Below, piece after piece: positions 12,285 to 22,044 of a DNA stretch of 64,000 bases. Position numbers and translations under genes: made by a program. The notes under the pieces are model-generated. The model was not told where the DNA came from. It searched no databases and saw only the letters and a program-made list of their open reading frames with translations. The stretch comes from Ligustrum vulgare (taxonomy: Eukaryota > Streptophyta > Magnoliopsida > Lamiales > Oleaceae). The first letter of the stretch is position 1. The number at the start of each line of letters is the position of its first letter. The stretch spans positions 28,771,608 to 28,835,607 of the forward strand of contig OY743174.1 of the NCBI GenBank assembly GCA_963555705.1, given 5' to 3'.

Positions 12285-13728
12285 GCACATTTTTTAATAT
12301 TTTAATTCTTTTTATTTTTGTATTGCAATTCAAAATATTTTTCATACATATAAAGTATGAACTCTTTCCTTTCTCACACAAAAAATCATTTAAATGAAAT
12401 TCACAACTCTTGTATAATATATGATTTCTGTAACGTCCTTCAATTAGTGAGAGAAAAAGAAAAAATGCGAACCTCTTTAATTAATTTTTTTCCATGAATA
12501 TTAATTTTTTTTAAAAAAAAAAGAACTACTAAAAAACTTTAAAGGGAAACATTTTTGTTATTTTTATTCTACCATCAAGCCTTTTTTGGAGTATCTTAAC
12601 CTCGCATCATTTCAATAATTTCCTATTCACCGTAGTTTTAATTAATGCACATTTTTTAATATTTTAATTCTTTTTATTTTTGTATTGCAATTCAAAATAT
12701 TTTTCATACATATAAAGTATGAACTCTTTCCTTTCTCACACAAAAAATCATTTAAATGAAATTCACAACTCTTGTATAATATATGATTTCTGTAACGTCC
12801 TTCAATTAGTGAGAGAAAAAGAAAAAATGCGAACCTCTTTAATTAATTTTTTTCCATGAATATTAATTTTTTTAAAAAAAAAGAACTACTAAAAAACTTT
12901 AAAGGGAAACATTTTTGTTATTTTTATTCTACCATCAAGCCTTTTTTGGAGTATCTTAACCTCGCATCATTTCAATAATTTCCTATTCACCGTAGTTTTA
13001 ATTAATGCACATTTTTTAATATTTTAATTCTTTTTATTTTTGTATTGCAATTCAAAATATTTTTCATACATATAAAGTATGAACTCTTTCCTTTCTCACA
13101 CAAAAAATCATTTAAATGAAATTCACAACTCTTGTATAATATATGATTTCTGTAACGTCCTTCAATTAGTGAGAGAAAAAGAAAAAAATGCGAACCTCTT
13201 TAATTAATTTTTTTCCATGAATATTAATTTTTTTTTAAAAAAAAGAACTACTAAAAAACTTTAAAGGGAAACATTTTTGTTATTTTTATTCTACCATCAA
13301 GCCTTTTTTGGAGTATCTTAACCTCGCATCATTTCAATAATTTCCTATTCACCGTAGTTTTAATTAATGCACATTTTTTAATATTTTAATTCTTTTTATT
13401 TTTGTATTGCAATTCAAAATATTTTTCTTACATATAAAGTATGAACTCTTTCCTTTCTCACACAAAAAATCATTTAAATGAAATTCACAACTCTTGTATA
13501 ATATATGATTTCTGTAACGTCCTTCAATTAGTGAGAGAAAAAGAAAAAATGCGAACCTCTTTAATTAATTTTTTTCCATGAATATTAATTTTTTTAAAAA
13601 ATAAGAACTACTAAAAAACTTTAAAGGGAAACATTTTTGTTATTTTTATTCTACCATCAAGCCTTTTTTGGAGTATCTTAACCTCGCATCATTTCAATAA
13701 TTTCCTATTCACCGTAGTTTTAATTAAT
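12285..13728 (+). repeat. Four d-like monomers, the last two matching 10838-11559
   Basis: Monomer starts are 12285, 12647, 13007 and 13369. The pair at 13007-13728 shares two rare markers with 10838-11559 at an offset of about 2169 bp: a longer A-run before ATGCG (near 11012 and 13182) and TTTTTCTTACAT (near 11257 and 13426). A six-monomer stretch was probably duplicated and then partly overwritten, since the monomers flanking the pair differ. Confidence 0.8.
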
Positions 13729-15896
13729 GCACATTTTTTAATATTTTAATTCTTTTTATTTTTGTATTGCAATTAAAAATATTTTTCGTACATATAAAGT
13801 ATGAACTCTTTACTTTCCACACAAAAAATCATTTAAAAAAAATTCACAACTCTTGTATAATATATGATTTCTGTAACGTCCTTCAATTATTGAGAGAAAA
13901 AGAAAAAATGCGAACCTCTTTAATTAATTTTTTTCCATGAATATTAATTTTTTTTTAAAAAAAGAACTACTAAAAAACTTTAAAGGGAAACATTTTTGTT
14001 ATTTTTATTTTACCATCAAGCCTTTTTTGGAGTATCTTAACCTCGCATCATTTCAATAATTTCCTATTCACCGTAGTTTTAATTAATGCACATTTTTTAA
14101 TATTTTAATTCTTTTTATTTTTGTATTGCAATTAAAAATATTTTTCGTACATATAAAGTATGAACTCTTTACTTTCCACACAAAAAATCATTTAAAAAAA
14201 ATTCACAACTCTTGTATAATATATGATTTCTGTAACGTCCTTCAATTATTGAGAGAAAAAGAAAAAATGCGAACCTCTTTAATTAATTTTTTTCCATGAA
14301 TATTAATTTTTTTTTAAAAAAAGAACTACTAAAAAACTTTAAAGGGAAACATTTTTGTTATTTTTATTTTACCATCAAGCCTTTTTTGGAGTATCTTAAC
14401 CTCGCATCATTTCAATAATTTCCTATTCACCGTAGTTTTAATTAATGCACTTTTTTTAATATTTTAATTCTTTTAATTTTTATATTGCAATTCAAAATAT
14501 TTTTCATACATATAAAGTATGAACTCTTTCCTTACTCACACAAAAAAATCATTTAAATGAAATTCACAACTCTTGTATAATATATGATTTCTGTAACGTC
14601 CTTCAATTAGTGAGAGAAAAAGAAAAAAATTCGAACCTCTTTATTTAATTTTTTTACTTGAATATTAATTATTTTTTTAAAAAAAGAAAAAACTACCAAA
14701 AAACTTTAAAGGAAATCATTTTTTTTATTATTATTTTACCATCAAGCCTTTTTTGGAGTATCCTACCCTCGCATCTTTTCAATAATTTCCTATTCACCGT
14801 AGTTTTAATTAATGCACTTTTTTTAATATTTTAATTCTTTTAATTTTTATATTGCAATTCAAAATATTTTTCATACATATAAAGTATGAACTCTTTCCTT
14901 TCTCACACAAAAATCATTTAAATAAATCACAACTCTTGTATAATATATGATTTCTGTAAAGTCCTTCAATTAGTGAGAAAAAAAGAAAAAATTCGAACCT
15001 CTTTATTTAATTTTTTTACTTGAATATTGATTATTTTTTTTTAAAAAAAAACTACTAAAAATATTTAAAGGGGAAACCATTTTTTATTATTATTTTACCA
15101 TCAAGCCTTTTTTGGAGTATCTTACCCTCGCATCTTTTCAATAATTTCCTATTCACCGTAGTTTTAATTAATGCACTTTTTTTAAAATTTTAATTCTTTT
15201 ATTTTTATATTGCAATTCAAAATATTTTTCATACATATAAAGTATGAACTCTTTACTTTCTCACAGAAAAAATCATTTAAATAAAATTCAAAACCCTTGT
15301 ATAATATATGATTTCTGTAACGTCCTTCAATTAGTGACAGAAAAAGAAAAAATGCGAACCTCTTTAATTAATTTCTTTTTTCATGAATATTAATTTTTTT
15401 TAAAAAAAATAAGAACTACTAAAAAACTTTAAAGGGAAACATTTTTGTTATTTTTATTTTACCATCAAGCCTTTTTTGGAGTATCTTAACCTCGCATCAT
15501 TTCAATAATTTCCTATTCACCGTAGTTTTAATTAATGCACATTTTTTAATTTTTTAATTCTTTTTATTTTTGTATTGCAATTCAAAATATTTTTCATACA
15601 TATAAAGTATGAACTCTTTCCTTTCTCACACAAAAAATCATTTAAATGAAATTCACAACTCTTGTATAATATATGATTTCTGTAACGTCCTTCAATTAGT
15701 GAGAGAAAAAGAAAAAATGCGAACCTCTTTAATTAATTTTTTTCCATGAATATTAATTTTTTTAAAAAATAAGAACTACTAAAAAACTTTAAAGGGAAAC
15801 ATTTTTGTTATTTTTATTCTACCATCAAGCCTTTTTTGGAGTATCTTAACCTCGCATCATTTCAATAATTTCCTATTCACCGTAGTTTTAATTAAT
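13729..15896 (+). repeat. Six-monomer HOR e-e-a-b-c-d, copy 1 (2168 bp)
   Basis: Monomer starts are 13729, 14088, 14447, 14814, 15173 and 15537. It opens with two adjacent e monomers of 359 bp that both carry CAATTATTGAG (instead of CAATTAGTGAG) and TTTAAAAAAAATTC (instead of TTTAAAACAAATTC). The a monomer has CTTACTCAC and TATCCTACCC, and c has AGTGACAGAA. The b monomer has a private GTAAAGTCC at 14960. Confidence 0.92.
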
Positions 15897-18064
15897 GCAC
15901 ATTTTTTAATATTTTAATTCTTTTTATTTTTGTATTGCAATTAAAAATATTTTTCGTACATATAAAGTATGAACTCTTTACTTTCCACACAAAAAATCAT
16001 TTAAAAAAAATTCACAACTCTTGTATAATATATGATTTCTGTAACGTCCTTCAATTATTGAGAGAAAAAGAAAAAATGCGAACCTCTTTAATTAATTTTT
16101 TTCCATGAATATTAATTTTTTTTTAAAAAAAGAACTACTAAAAAACTTTAAAGGGAAACATTTTTGTTATTTTTATTTTACCATCAAGCCTTTTTTGGAG
16201 TATCTTAACCTCGCATCATTTCAATAATTTCCTATTCACCGTAGTTTTAATTAATGCACATTTTTTAATATTTTAATTCTTTTTATTTTTGTATTGCAAT
16301 TAAAAATATTTTTCGTACATATAAAGTATGAACTCTTTACTTTCCACACAAAAAATCATTTAAAAAAAATTCACAACTCTTGTATAATATATGATTTCTG
16401 TAACGTCCTTCAATTATTGAGAGAAAAAGAAAAAATGCGAACCTCTTTAATTAATTTTTTTCCATGAATATTAATTTTTTTTTAAAAAAAGAACTACTAA
16501 AAAACTTTAAAGGGAAACATTTTTGTTATTTTTATTTTACCATCAAGCCTTTTTTGGAGTATCTTAACCTCGCATCATTTCAATAATTTCCTATTCACCG
16601 TAGTTTTAATTAATGCACTTTTTTTAATATTTTAATTCTTTTAATTTTTATATTGCAATTCAAAATATTTTTCATACATATAAAGTATGAACTCTTTCCT
16701 TACTCACACAAAAAAATCATTTAAATGAAATTCACAACTCTTGTATAATATATGATTTCTGTAACGTCCTTCAATTAGTGAGAGAAAAAGAAAAAAATTC
16801 GAACCTCTTTATTTAATTTTTTTACTTGAATATTAATTATTTTTTTAAAAAAAGAAAAAACTACCAAAAAACTTTAAAGGAAATCATTTTTTTTATTATT
16901 ATTTTACCATCAAGCCTTTTTTGGAGTATCCTACCCTCGCATCTTTTCAATAATTTCCTATTCACCGTAGTTTTAATTAATGCACTTTTTTTAATATTTT
17001 AATTCTTTTAATTTTTATATTGCAATTCAAAATATTTTTCATACATATAAAGTATGAACTCTTTCCTTTCTCACACAAAAATCATTTAAATAAATCACAA
17101 CTCTTGTATAATATATGATTTCTGTAACGTCCTTCAATTAGTGAGAAAAAAAGAAAAAATTCGAACCTCTTTATTTAATTTTTTTACTTGAATATTGATT
17201 ATTTTTTTTTAAAAAAAAACTACTAAAAATATTTAAAGGGGAAACCATTTTTTATTATTATTTTACCATCAAGCCTTTTTTGGAGTATCTTACCCTCGCA
17301 TCTTTTCAATAATTTCCTATTCACCGTAGTTTTAATTAATGCACTTTTTTTAAAATTTTAATTCTTTTATTTTTATATTGCAATTCAAAATATTTTTCAT
17401 ACATATAAAGTATGAACTCTTTACTTTCTCACAGAAAAAATCATTTAAATAAAATTCAAAACCCTTGTATAATATATGATTTCTGTAACGTCCTTCAATT
17501 AGTGACAGAAAAAGAAAAAATGCGAACCTCTTTAATTAATTTCTTTTTTCATGAATATTAATTTTTTTTAAAAAAAATAAGAACTACTAAAAAACTTTAA
17601 AGGGAAACATTTTTGTTATTTTTATTTTACCATCAAGCCTTTTTTGGAGTATCTTAACCTCGCATCATTTCAATAATTTCCTATTCACCGTAGTTTTAAT
17701 TAATGCACATTTTTTAATTTTTTAATTCTTTTTATTTTTGTATTGCAATTCAAAATATTTTTCATACATATAAAGTATGAACTCTTTCCTTTCTCACACA
17801 AAAAATCATTTAAATGAAATTCACAACTCTTGTATAATATATGATTTCTGTAACGTCCTTCAATTAGTGAGAGAAAAAGAAAAAATGCGAACCTCTTTAA
17901 TTAATTTTTTTCCATGAATATTAATTTTTTTAAAAAATAAGAACTACTAAAAAACTTTAAAGGGAAACATTTTTGTTATTTTTATTCTACCATCAAGCCT
18001 TTTTTGGAGTATCTTAACCTCGCATCATTTCAATAATTTCCTATTCACCGTAGTTTTAATTAAT
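15897..18064 (+). repeat. Six-monomer HOR e-e-a-b-c-d, copy 2 (2168 bp)
   Basis: This has exactly the same length and monomer order as copy 1, with the same rare markers: doubled e with CAATTATTGAG, CTTACTCAC, TATCCTACCC and AGTGACAGAA. The e that follows at 18065 lacks the first marker and starts the change to the five-monomer register. The six-unit is the five-unit with one extra e, so a single-monomer duplication of e explains it. Confidence 0.92.
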
Positions 18065-18424
18065 GCACATTTTTTAATATTTTAATTCTTTTTATTTTTG
18101 TATTGCAATTAAAAATATTTTTCGTACATATAAAGTATGAACTCTTTACTTTCCACACAAAAAATCATTTAAAACAAATTCACAACTCTTGTATAATATA
18201 TGATTTCTGTAACGTCCTTCAATTAGTGAGAGAAAAAGAAAAAATGCGAACCTCTTTAATTAATTTTTTTCCATGAATATTAATTTTTTTTAAAAAAAAA
18301 GAACTACTAAAAAACTTTAAAGGGAAACATTTTTGTTATTTTTATTTTACCATCAAGCCTTTTTTGGAGTATCTTAACCTCGCATCATTTCAATAATTTC
18401 CTATTCACCGTAGTTTTAATTAAT
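16615..18424 (+). repeat. Five-monomer unit, copy 1
   Basis: Markers: CTTACTCAC near 16700, TATCCTACCC at 16931 and AGTGACAGAA at 17506, all shared with the a-b-c-d part of the six-monomer unit at 14447. It overlaps the second six-monomer unit and is the hinge between both registers. Confidence 0.93.
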
Positions 18425-18480
18425 GCACTTTTTTTAATATTTTAATTCTTTTAATTTTTATATTGCAATTCAAAATATTT

Positions 18481-18501
18481 TTCATACATATAAAGTATGA
18501 A
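18481..18501 (+). repeat. Inverted repeat TTCATAC-N7-GTATGAA (representative)
   Basis: These are perfect 7-bp arms with a 7-base loop ATATAAA, able to form a small hairpin or cruciform on either strand. It is present in types a, b, c and most d. It is weakened in e (CGTAC), in k, f1 and several d-like monomers (CCTAC), in f (CCTGC) and in some d monomers right of 51 kb (CAAAC). The distal arm GTATGAA is almost constant; only a few c monomers read GTATAAA. Confidence 0.8.
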
Positions 18502-18526
18502 CTCTTTCCTTTCTCACACAAAAAAA

Positions 18527-18538
18527 TCATTTAAATGA
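18527..18538 (+). repeat. 12-bp perfect palindrome TCATTTAAATGA (representative)
   Basis: It is self-complementary over 12 bases and present in types a, d, f, f1 and g. It is shortened to ATTTAAAT in b, c and k and to TTTAAA in e. It lies about 25 bp after the first inverted repeat, so most monomers carry two adjacent dyads. Confidence 0.8.
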
Positions 18539-18549
18539 AATTCACAACT

Positions 18550-18587
18550 CTTGTATAATATATGATTTCTGTAACGTCCTTCAATTA
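18550..18587 (+). other. Near-invariant 38-bp block shared by all monomer types (representative)
   Basis: The block starts with CTTGTATAATATATG, continues through TTTCTGTAACG and ends TCCTTCAATTA. Reading all monomers by eye I noticed single-base departures in only six: 14960, 29428, 30506, 45719, 62713 and 63801. Flanking DNA differs freely between types. The conservation may reflect a protein-binding or nucleosome-positioning role, or only frequent conversion across this part; the sequence does not decide. Several type switches in mosaic monomers fall in or beside it. Confidence 0.7.
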
Positions 18588-18791
18588 GTGAGAGAAAAAG
18601 AAAAAAATTCGAACCTCTTTATTTAATTTTTTTACTTGAATATTAATTATTTTTTTAAAAAAAGAAAAAATTACCAAAAAACTTTAAAGGAAATCATTTT
18701 TTTTATTATTATTTTACCATCAAGCCTCTTTTGGAGTATCTTACCCTCGCATCTTTTCAATAATTTCCTATTCACCGTAGTTTTAATTAAT

Positions 18792-19150
18792 GCACTTTTT
18801 TTAATATTTTAATTCTTTTAATTTTTATATTGCAATTCAAAATATTTTTCATACATATAAAGTATGAACTCTTTCCTTTCTCACACAAAAATCATTTAAA
18901 TAAATCACAACTCTTGTATAATATATGATTTCTGTAACGTCCTTCAATTAGTGAGAAAAAAAGAAAAAATTCGAACCTCTTTATTTAATTTTTTTACTTG
19001 AATATTGATTATTTTTTTTTAAAAAAAAACTACTAAAAATATTTAAAGGGGAAACCATTTTTTATTATTATTTTACCATCAAGCCTTTTTTGGAGTATCT
19101 TACCCTCGCATCTTTTCAATAATTTCCTATTCACCGTAGTTTTAATTAAT
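18792..19150 (+). repeat. Monomer type b, representative (359 bp)
   Basis: The head is as in a, then CACACAAAAATC, TTTAAATAAATCAC (a few bases shorter than the other types), GAGAAAAAAAG, ATTCG, TTGATTATTTTTTTT, AATATTTAAAGGGG, AAACCATTTTTTA, CATCAAGCC and ACCCTCGCATCTTTT. The palindrome is cut to ATTTAAAT. This is the monomer missing from the four-monomer units at 41948-44849. Confidence 0.93.
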
Positions 19151-19514
19151 GCACTTTTTTTAAAATTTTAATTCTTTTATTTTTATATTGCAATTCAAAA
19201 TATTTTTCATACATATAAAGTATGAACTCTTTACTTTCTCACAGAAAAAATCATTTAAATAAAATTCAAAACCCTTGTATAATATATGATTTCTGTAACG
19301 TCCTTCAATTAGTGAGAGAAAAAGAAAAAATGCGAACCTCTTTAATTAATTTCTTTTTTCATGAATATTAATTTTTTTTAAAAAAAATAAGAACTACTAA
19401 AAAACTTTAAAGGGAAACATTTTTGTTATTTTTATTTTACCATCAAGCCTTTTTTGGAGTATCTTAACCTCGCATCATTTCAATAATTTCCTATTCACCG
19501 TAGTTTTAATTAAT
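19151..19514 (+). repeat. Monomer type c, representative (364 bp)
   Basis: The head is GCACTTTTTTTAAAATTTT with CTTTTATTTTTAT, then CTTTACTTTCTCACAG, TAAAATTCAAAACCC, ATGCG, AATTTCTTTTTTCATG, ATAAGAACTACT, AAGGGAAAC, TTTTTGTTATTT and AACCTCGCATCATTT. The first half is like c1 and the second half is closer to d/e, so c joins the ATTCG class on its left to the ATGCG class on its right. Confidence 0.93.
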
Positions 19515-19874
19515 GTACATTTTTTAATTTTTTAATTCTTTTTATTTTTGTATTGCAATTCAAAATATTTTTCATACATATAAAGTATGAACTCTTTCCT
19601 TTCTCACACAAAAAATCATTTAAATGAAATTCACAACTCTTGTATAATATATGATTTCTGTAACGTCCTTCAATTAGTGAGAGAAAAAGAAAAAATGCGA
19701 ACCTCTTTAATTAATTTTTTTCCATGAATATTAATTTTTTAAAAAAATAAGAACTACTAAAAAACTTTAAAGGGAAACATTTTTGTTATTTTTATTCTAC
19801 CATCAAGCCTTTTTTGGAGTATCTTAACCTCGCATCATTTCAATAATTTCCTATTCACCGTAGTTTTAATTAAT
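19515..19874 (+). repeat. Monomer type d, representative (360 bp)
   Basis: In this unit it starts with GTACA (elsewhere GCACA). The head is ATTTTTTAATTTTTTAATTC and TTTTTATTTTTG, with an intact TTCATAC/GTATGAA dyad, intact TCATTTAAATGA, ATGCG, TTTTTTTCCATG, ATAAGAAC, TTTTTATTCTACC and AACCTCGCATCATTT. It is the type closest to the d-like monomers at 8315-13728. Confidence 0.92.
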
Positions 19875-20234
19875 GCACATTTTTTAATATTTTAATTCTT
19901 TTTATTTTTGTATTGCAATTAAAAATATTTTTCGTACATATAAAGTATGAACTCTTTACTTTCCACACAAAAAATCATTTAAAACAAATTCACAACTCTT
20001 GTATAATATATGATTTCTGTAACGTCCTTCAATTAGTGAGAGAAAAAGAAAAAATGCGAACCTCTTTAATTAATTTTTTTCCATGAATATTAATTTTTTT
20101 AAAAAAAAAAGAACTACTAAAAAACTTTAAAGGGAAACATTTTTGTTATTTTTATTTTACCATCAAGCCTTTTTTGGAGTATCTTAACCTCGCATCATTT
20201 CAATAATTTCCTATTCACCGTAGTTTTAATTAAT
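19875..20234 (+). repeat. Monomer type e, representative (359-360 bp)
   Basis: Markers are GCAATTAAAAATA, TTTTTCGTACAT, CTTTACTTTCCACAC, TTTAAAACAAATTC, ATGCG, TTTTTTTCCATG, AAAGAACTACT and TTTTTATTTTACC. The CGTAC change weakens the first dyad to a G-T pair and AAAACAAA destroys the 12-bp palindrome. It is therefore the one member of the five-unit without strong dyads. I located 33 occurrences of its CGTAC marker between 13787 and 61907. Confidence 0.93.
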
Positions 20235-22044
20235 GCACTTTTTTTAATATTTTAATTCTTTTAATTTTTATATTGCAATTCAAAATATTTTTCATACATA
20301 TAAAGTATGAACTCTTTCCTTTCTCACACAAAAAAATCATTTAAATGAAATTCACAACTCTTGTATAATATATGATTTCTGTAACGTCCTTCAATTAGTG
20401 AGAGAAAAAGAAAAAAATTCGAACCTCTTTATTTAATTTTTTTACTTGAATATTAATTATTTTTTTAAAAAAAGAAAAAACTACCAAAAAACTTTAAAGG
20501 AAATCATTTTTTTTATTATTATTTTACCATCAAGCCTTTTTTGGAGTATCTTACCCTCGCATCTTTTCAATAATTTCCTATTCACCGTAGTTTTAATTAA
20601 TGCACTTTTTTTAATATTTTAATTCTTTTAATTTTTATATTGCAATTCAAAATATTTTTCATACATATAAAGTATGAACTCTTTCCTTTCTCACACAAAA
20701 ATCATTTAAATAAATCACAACTCTTGTATAATATATGATTTCTGTAACGTCCTTCAATTAGTGAGAAAAAAAGAAAAAATTCGAACCTCTTTATTTAATT
20801 TTTTTACTTGAATATTGATTATTTTTTTTTAAAAAAAAACTACTAAAAATATTTAAAGGGGAAACCATTTTTTATTATTATTTTACCATCAAGCCTTTTT
20901 TGGAGTATCTTACCCTCGCATCTTTTCAATAATTTCCTATTCACCGTAGTTTTAATTAATGCACTTTTTTTAAAATTTTAATTCTTTTATTTTTATATTG
21001 CAATTCAAAATATTTTTCATACATATAAAGTATGAACTCTTTACTTTCTCACAGAAAAAATCATTTAAATAAAATTCAAAACCCTTGTATAATATATGAT
21101 TTCTGTAACGTCCTTCAATTAGTGAGAGAAAAAGAAAAAATGCGAACCTCTTTAATTAATTTCTTTTTTCATGAATATTAATTTTTTTTAAAAAAAATAA
21201 GAACTACTAAAAAACTTTAAAGGGAAACATTTTTGTTATTTTTATTTTACCATCAAGCCTTTTTTGGAGTATCTTAACCTCGCATCATTTCAATAATTTC
21301 CTATTCACCGTAGTTTTAATTAATGTACATTTTTTAATTTTTTAATTCTTTTTATTTTTGTATTGCAATTCAAAATATTTTTCATACATATAAAGTATGA
21401 ACTCTTTCCTTTCTCACACAAAAAATCATTTAAATGAAATTCACAACTCTTGTATAATATATGATTTCTGTAACGTCCTTCAATTAGTGAGAGAAAAAGA
21501 AAAAATGCGAACCTCTTTAATTAATTTTTTTCCATGAATATTAATTTTTTAAAAAAATAAGAACTACTAAAAAACTTTAAAGGGAAACATTTTTGTTATT
21601 TTTATTCTACCATCAAGCCTTTTTTGGAGTATCTTAACCTCGCATCATTTCAATAATTTCCTATTCACCGTAGTTTTAATTAATGCACATTTTTTAATAT
21701 TTTAATTCTTTTTATTTTTGTATTGCAATTAAAAATATTTTTCGTACATATAAAGTATGAACTCTTTACTTTCCACACAAAAAATCATTTAAAACAAATT
21801 CACAACTCTTGTATAATATATGATTTCTGTAACGTCCTTCAATTAGTGAGAGAAAAAGAAAAAATGCGAACCTCTTTAATTAATTTTTTTCCATGAATAT
21901 TAATTTTTTTTAAAAAAAAAGAACTACTAAAAAACTTTAAAGGGAAACATTTTTGTTATTTTTATTTTACCATCAAGCCTTTTTTGGAGTATCTTAACCT
22001 CGCATCATTTCAATAATTTCCTATTCACCGTAGTTTTAATTAAT
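20235..22044 (+). repeat. Five-monomer unit, copy 3
   Basis: It carries TTAATGTACA at 21325 but the ordinary CTACCAAAA and AAGCCTTTTTTGG. Its e has T8A9. It is the second half of the first 3620-bp double unit. Confidence 0.95.

Larger units (their letters stand above)
18425..18791 (+). repeat. Monomer type a, representative (367 bp)
   Basis: Diagnostic positions in order: GCACTTTTTTTAATATTTT and TTTTAATTTTTAT head; intact TTCATAC-N7-GTATGAA dyad; CACACAAAAAAATC; the 12-bp palindrome TCATTTAAATGA; ATTCGAACC; TTTATTTAATTTTTTTACTTG; TTAATTATTTTTTT; AAACTACC; AAAGGAAATC; ACCCTCGCATCTTTT tail. It opens each five- and ten-monomer unit as I phase them. It is longer than the other types because of the AAAAAAGAAAAAA tract. 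Confidence 0.93.
18425..20234 (+). repeat. Five-monomer unit, copy 2 (reference unit)
   Basis: Markers: TTACCAAAA at 18671, AAGCCTCTTTTGG at 18728 and TTAATGTACA at 19515. The e T-run/A-run is T7A10. It is paired with the unit at 22045, exactly 3620 bp away, which has the same marks. Confidence 0.95.

Noticed and set aside
18550..18570. TTGTATAATATATG looks like a bacterial -10 box or a TATA box
   Set aside because: It recurs in every monomer with no downstream gene, and no -35 box is placed before it. In DNA of this AT content such strings are expected.
18425..20234. CENP-B box
   Set aside because: The closest strings, TTCGAACC and TTCGTACAT, lack the required A and the CGGG part of the core motif. 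None of the types a to e matches.
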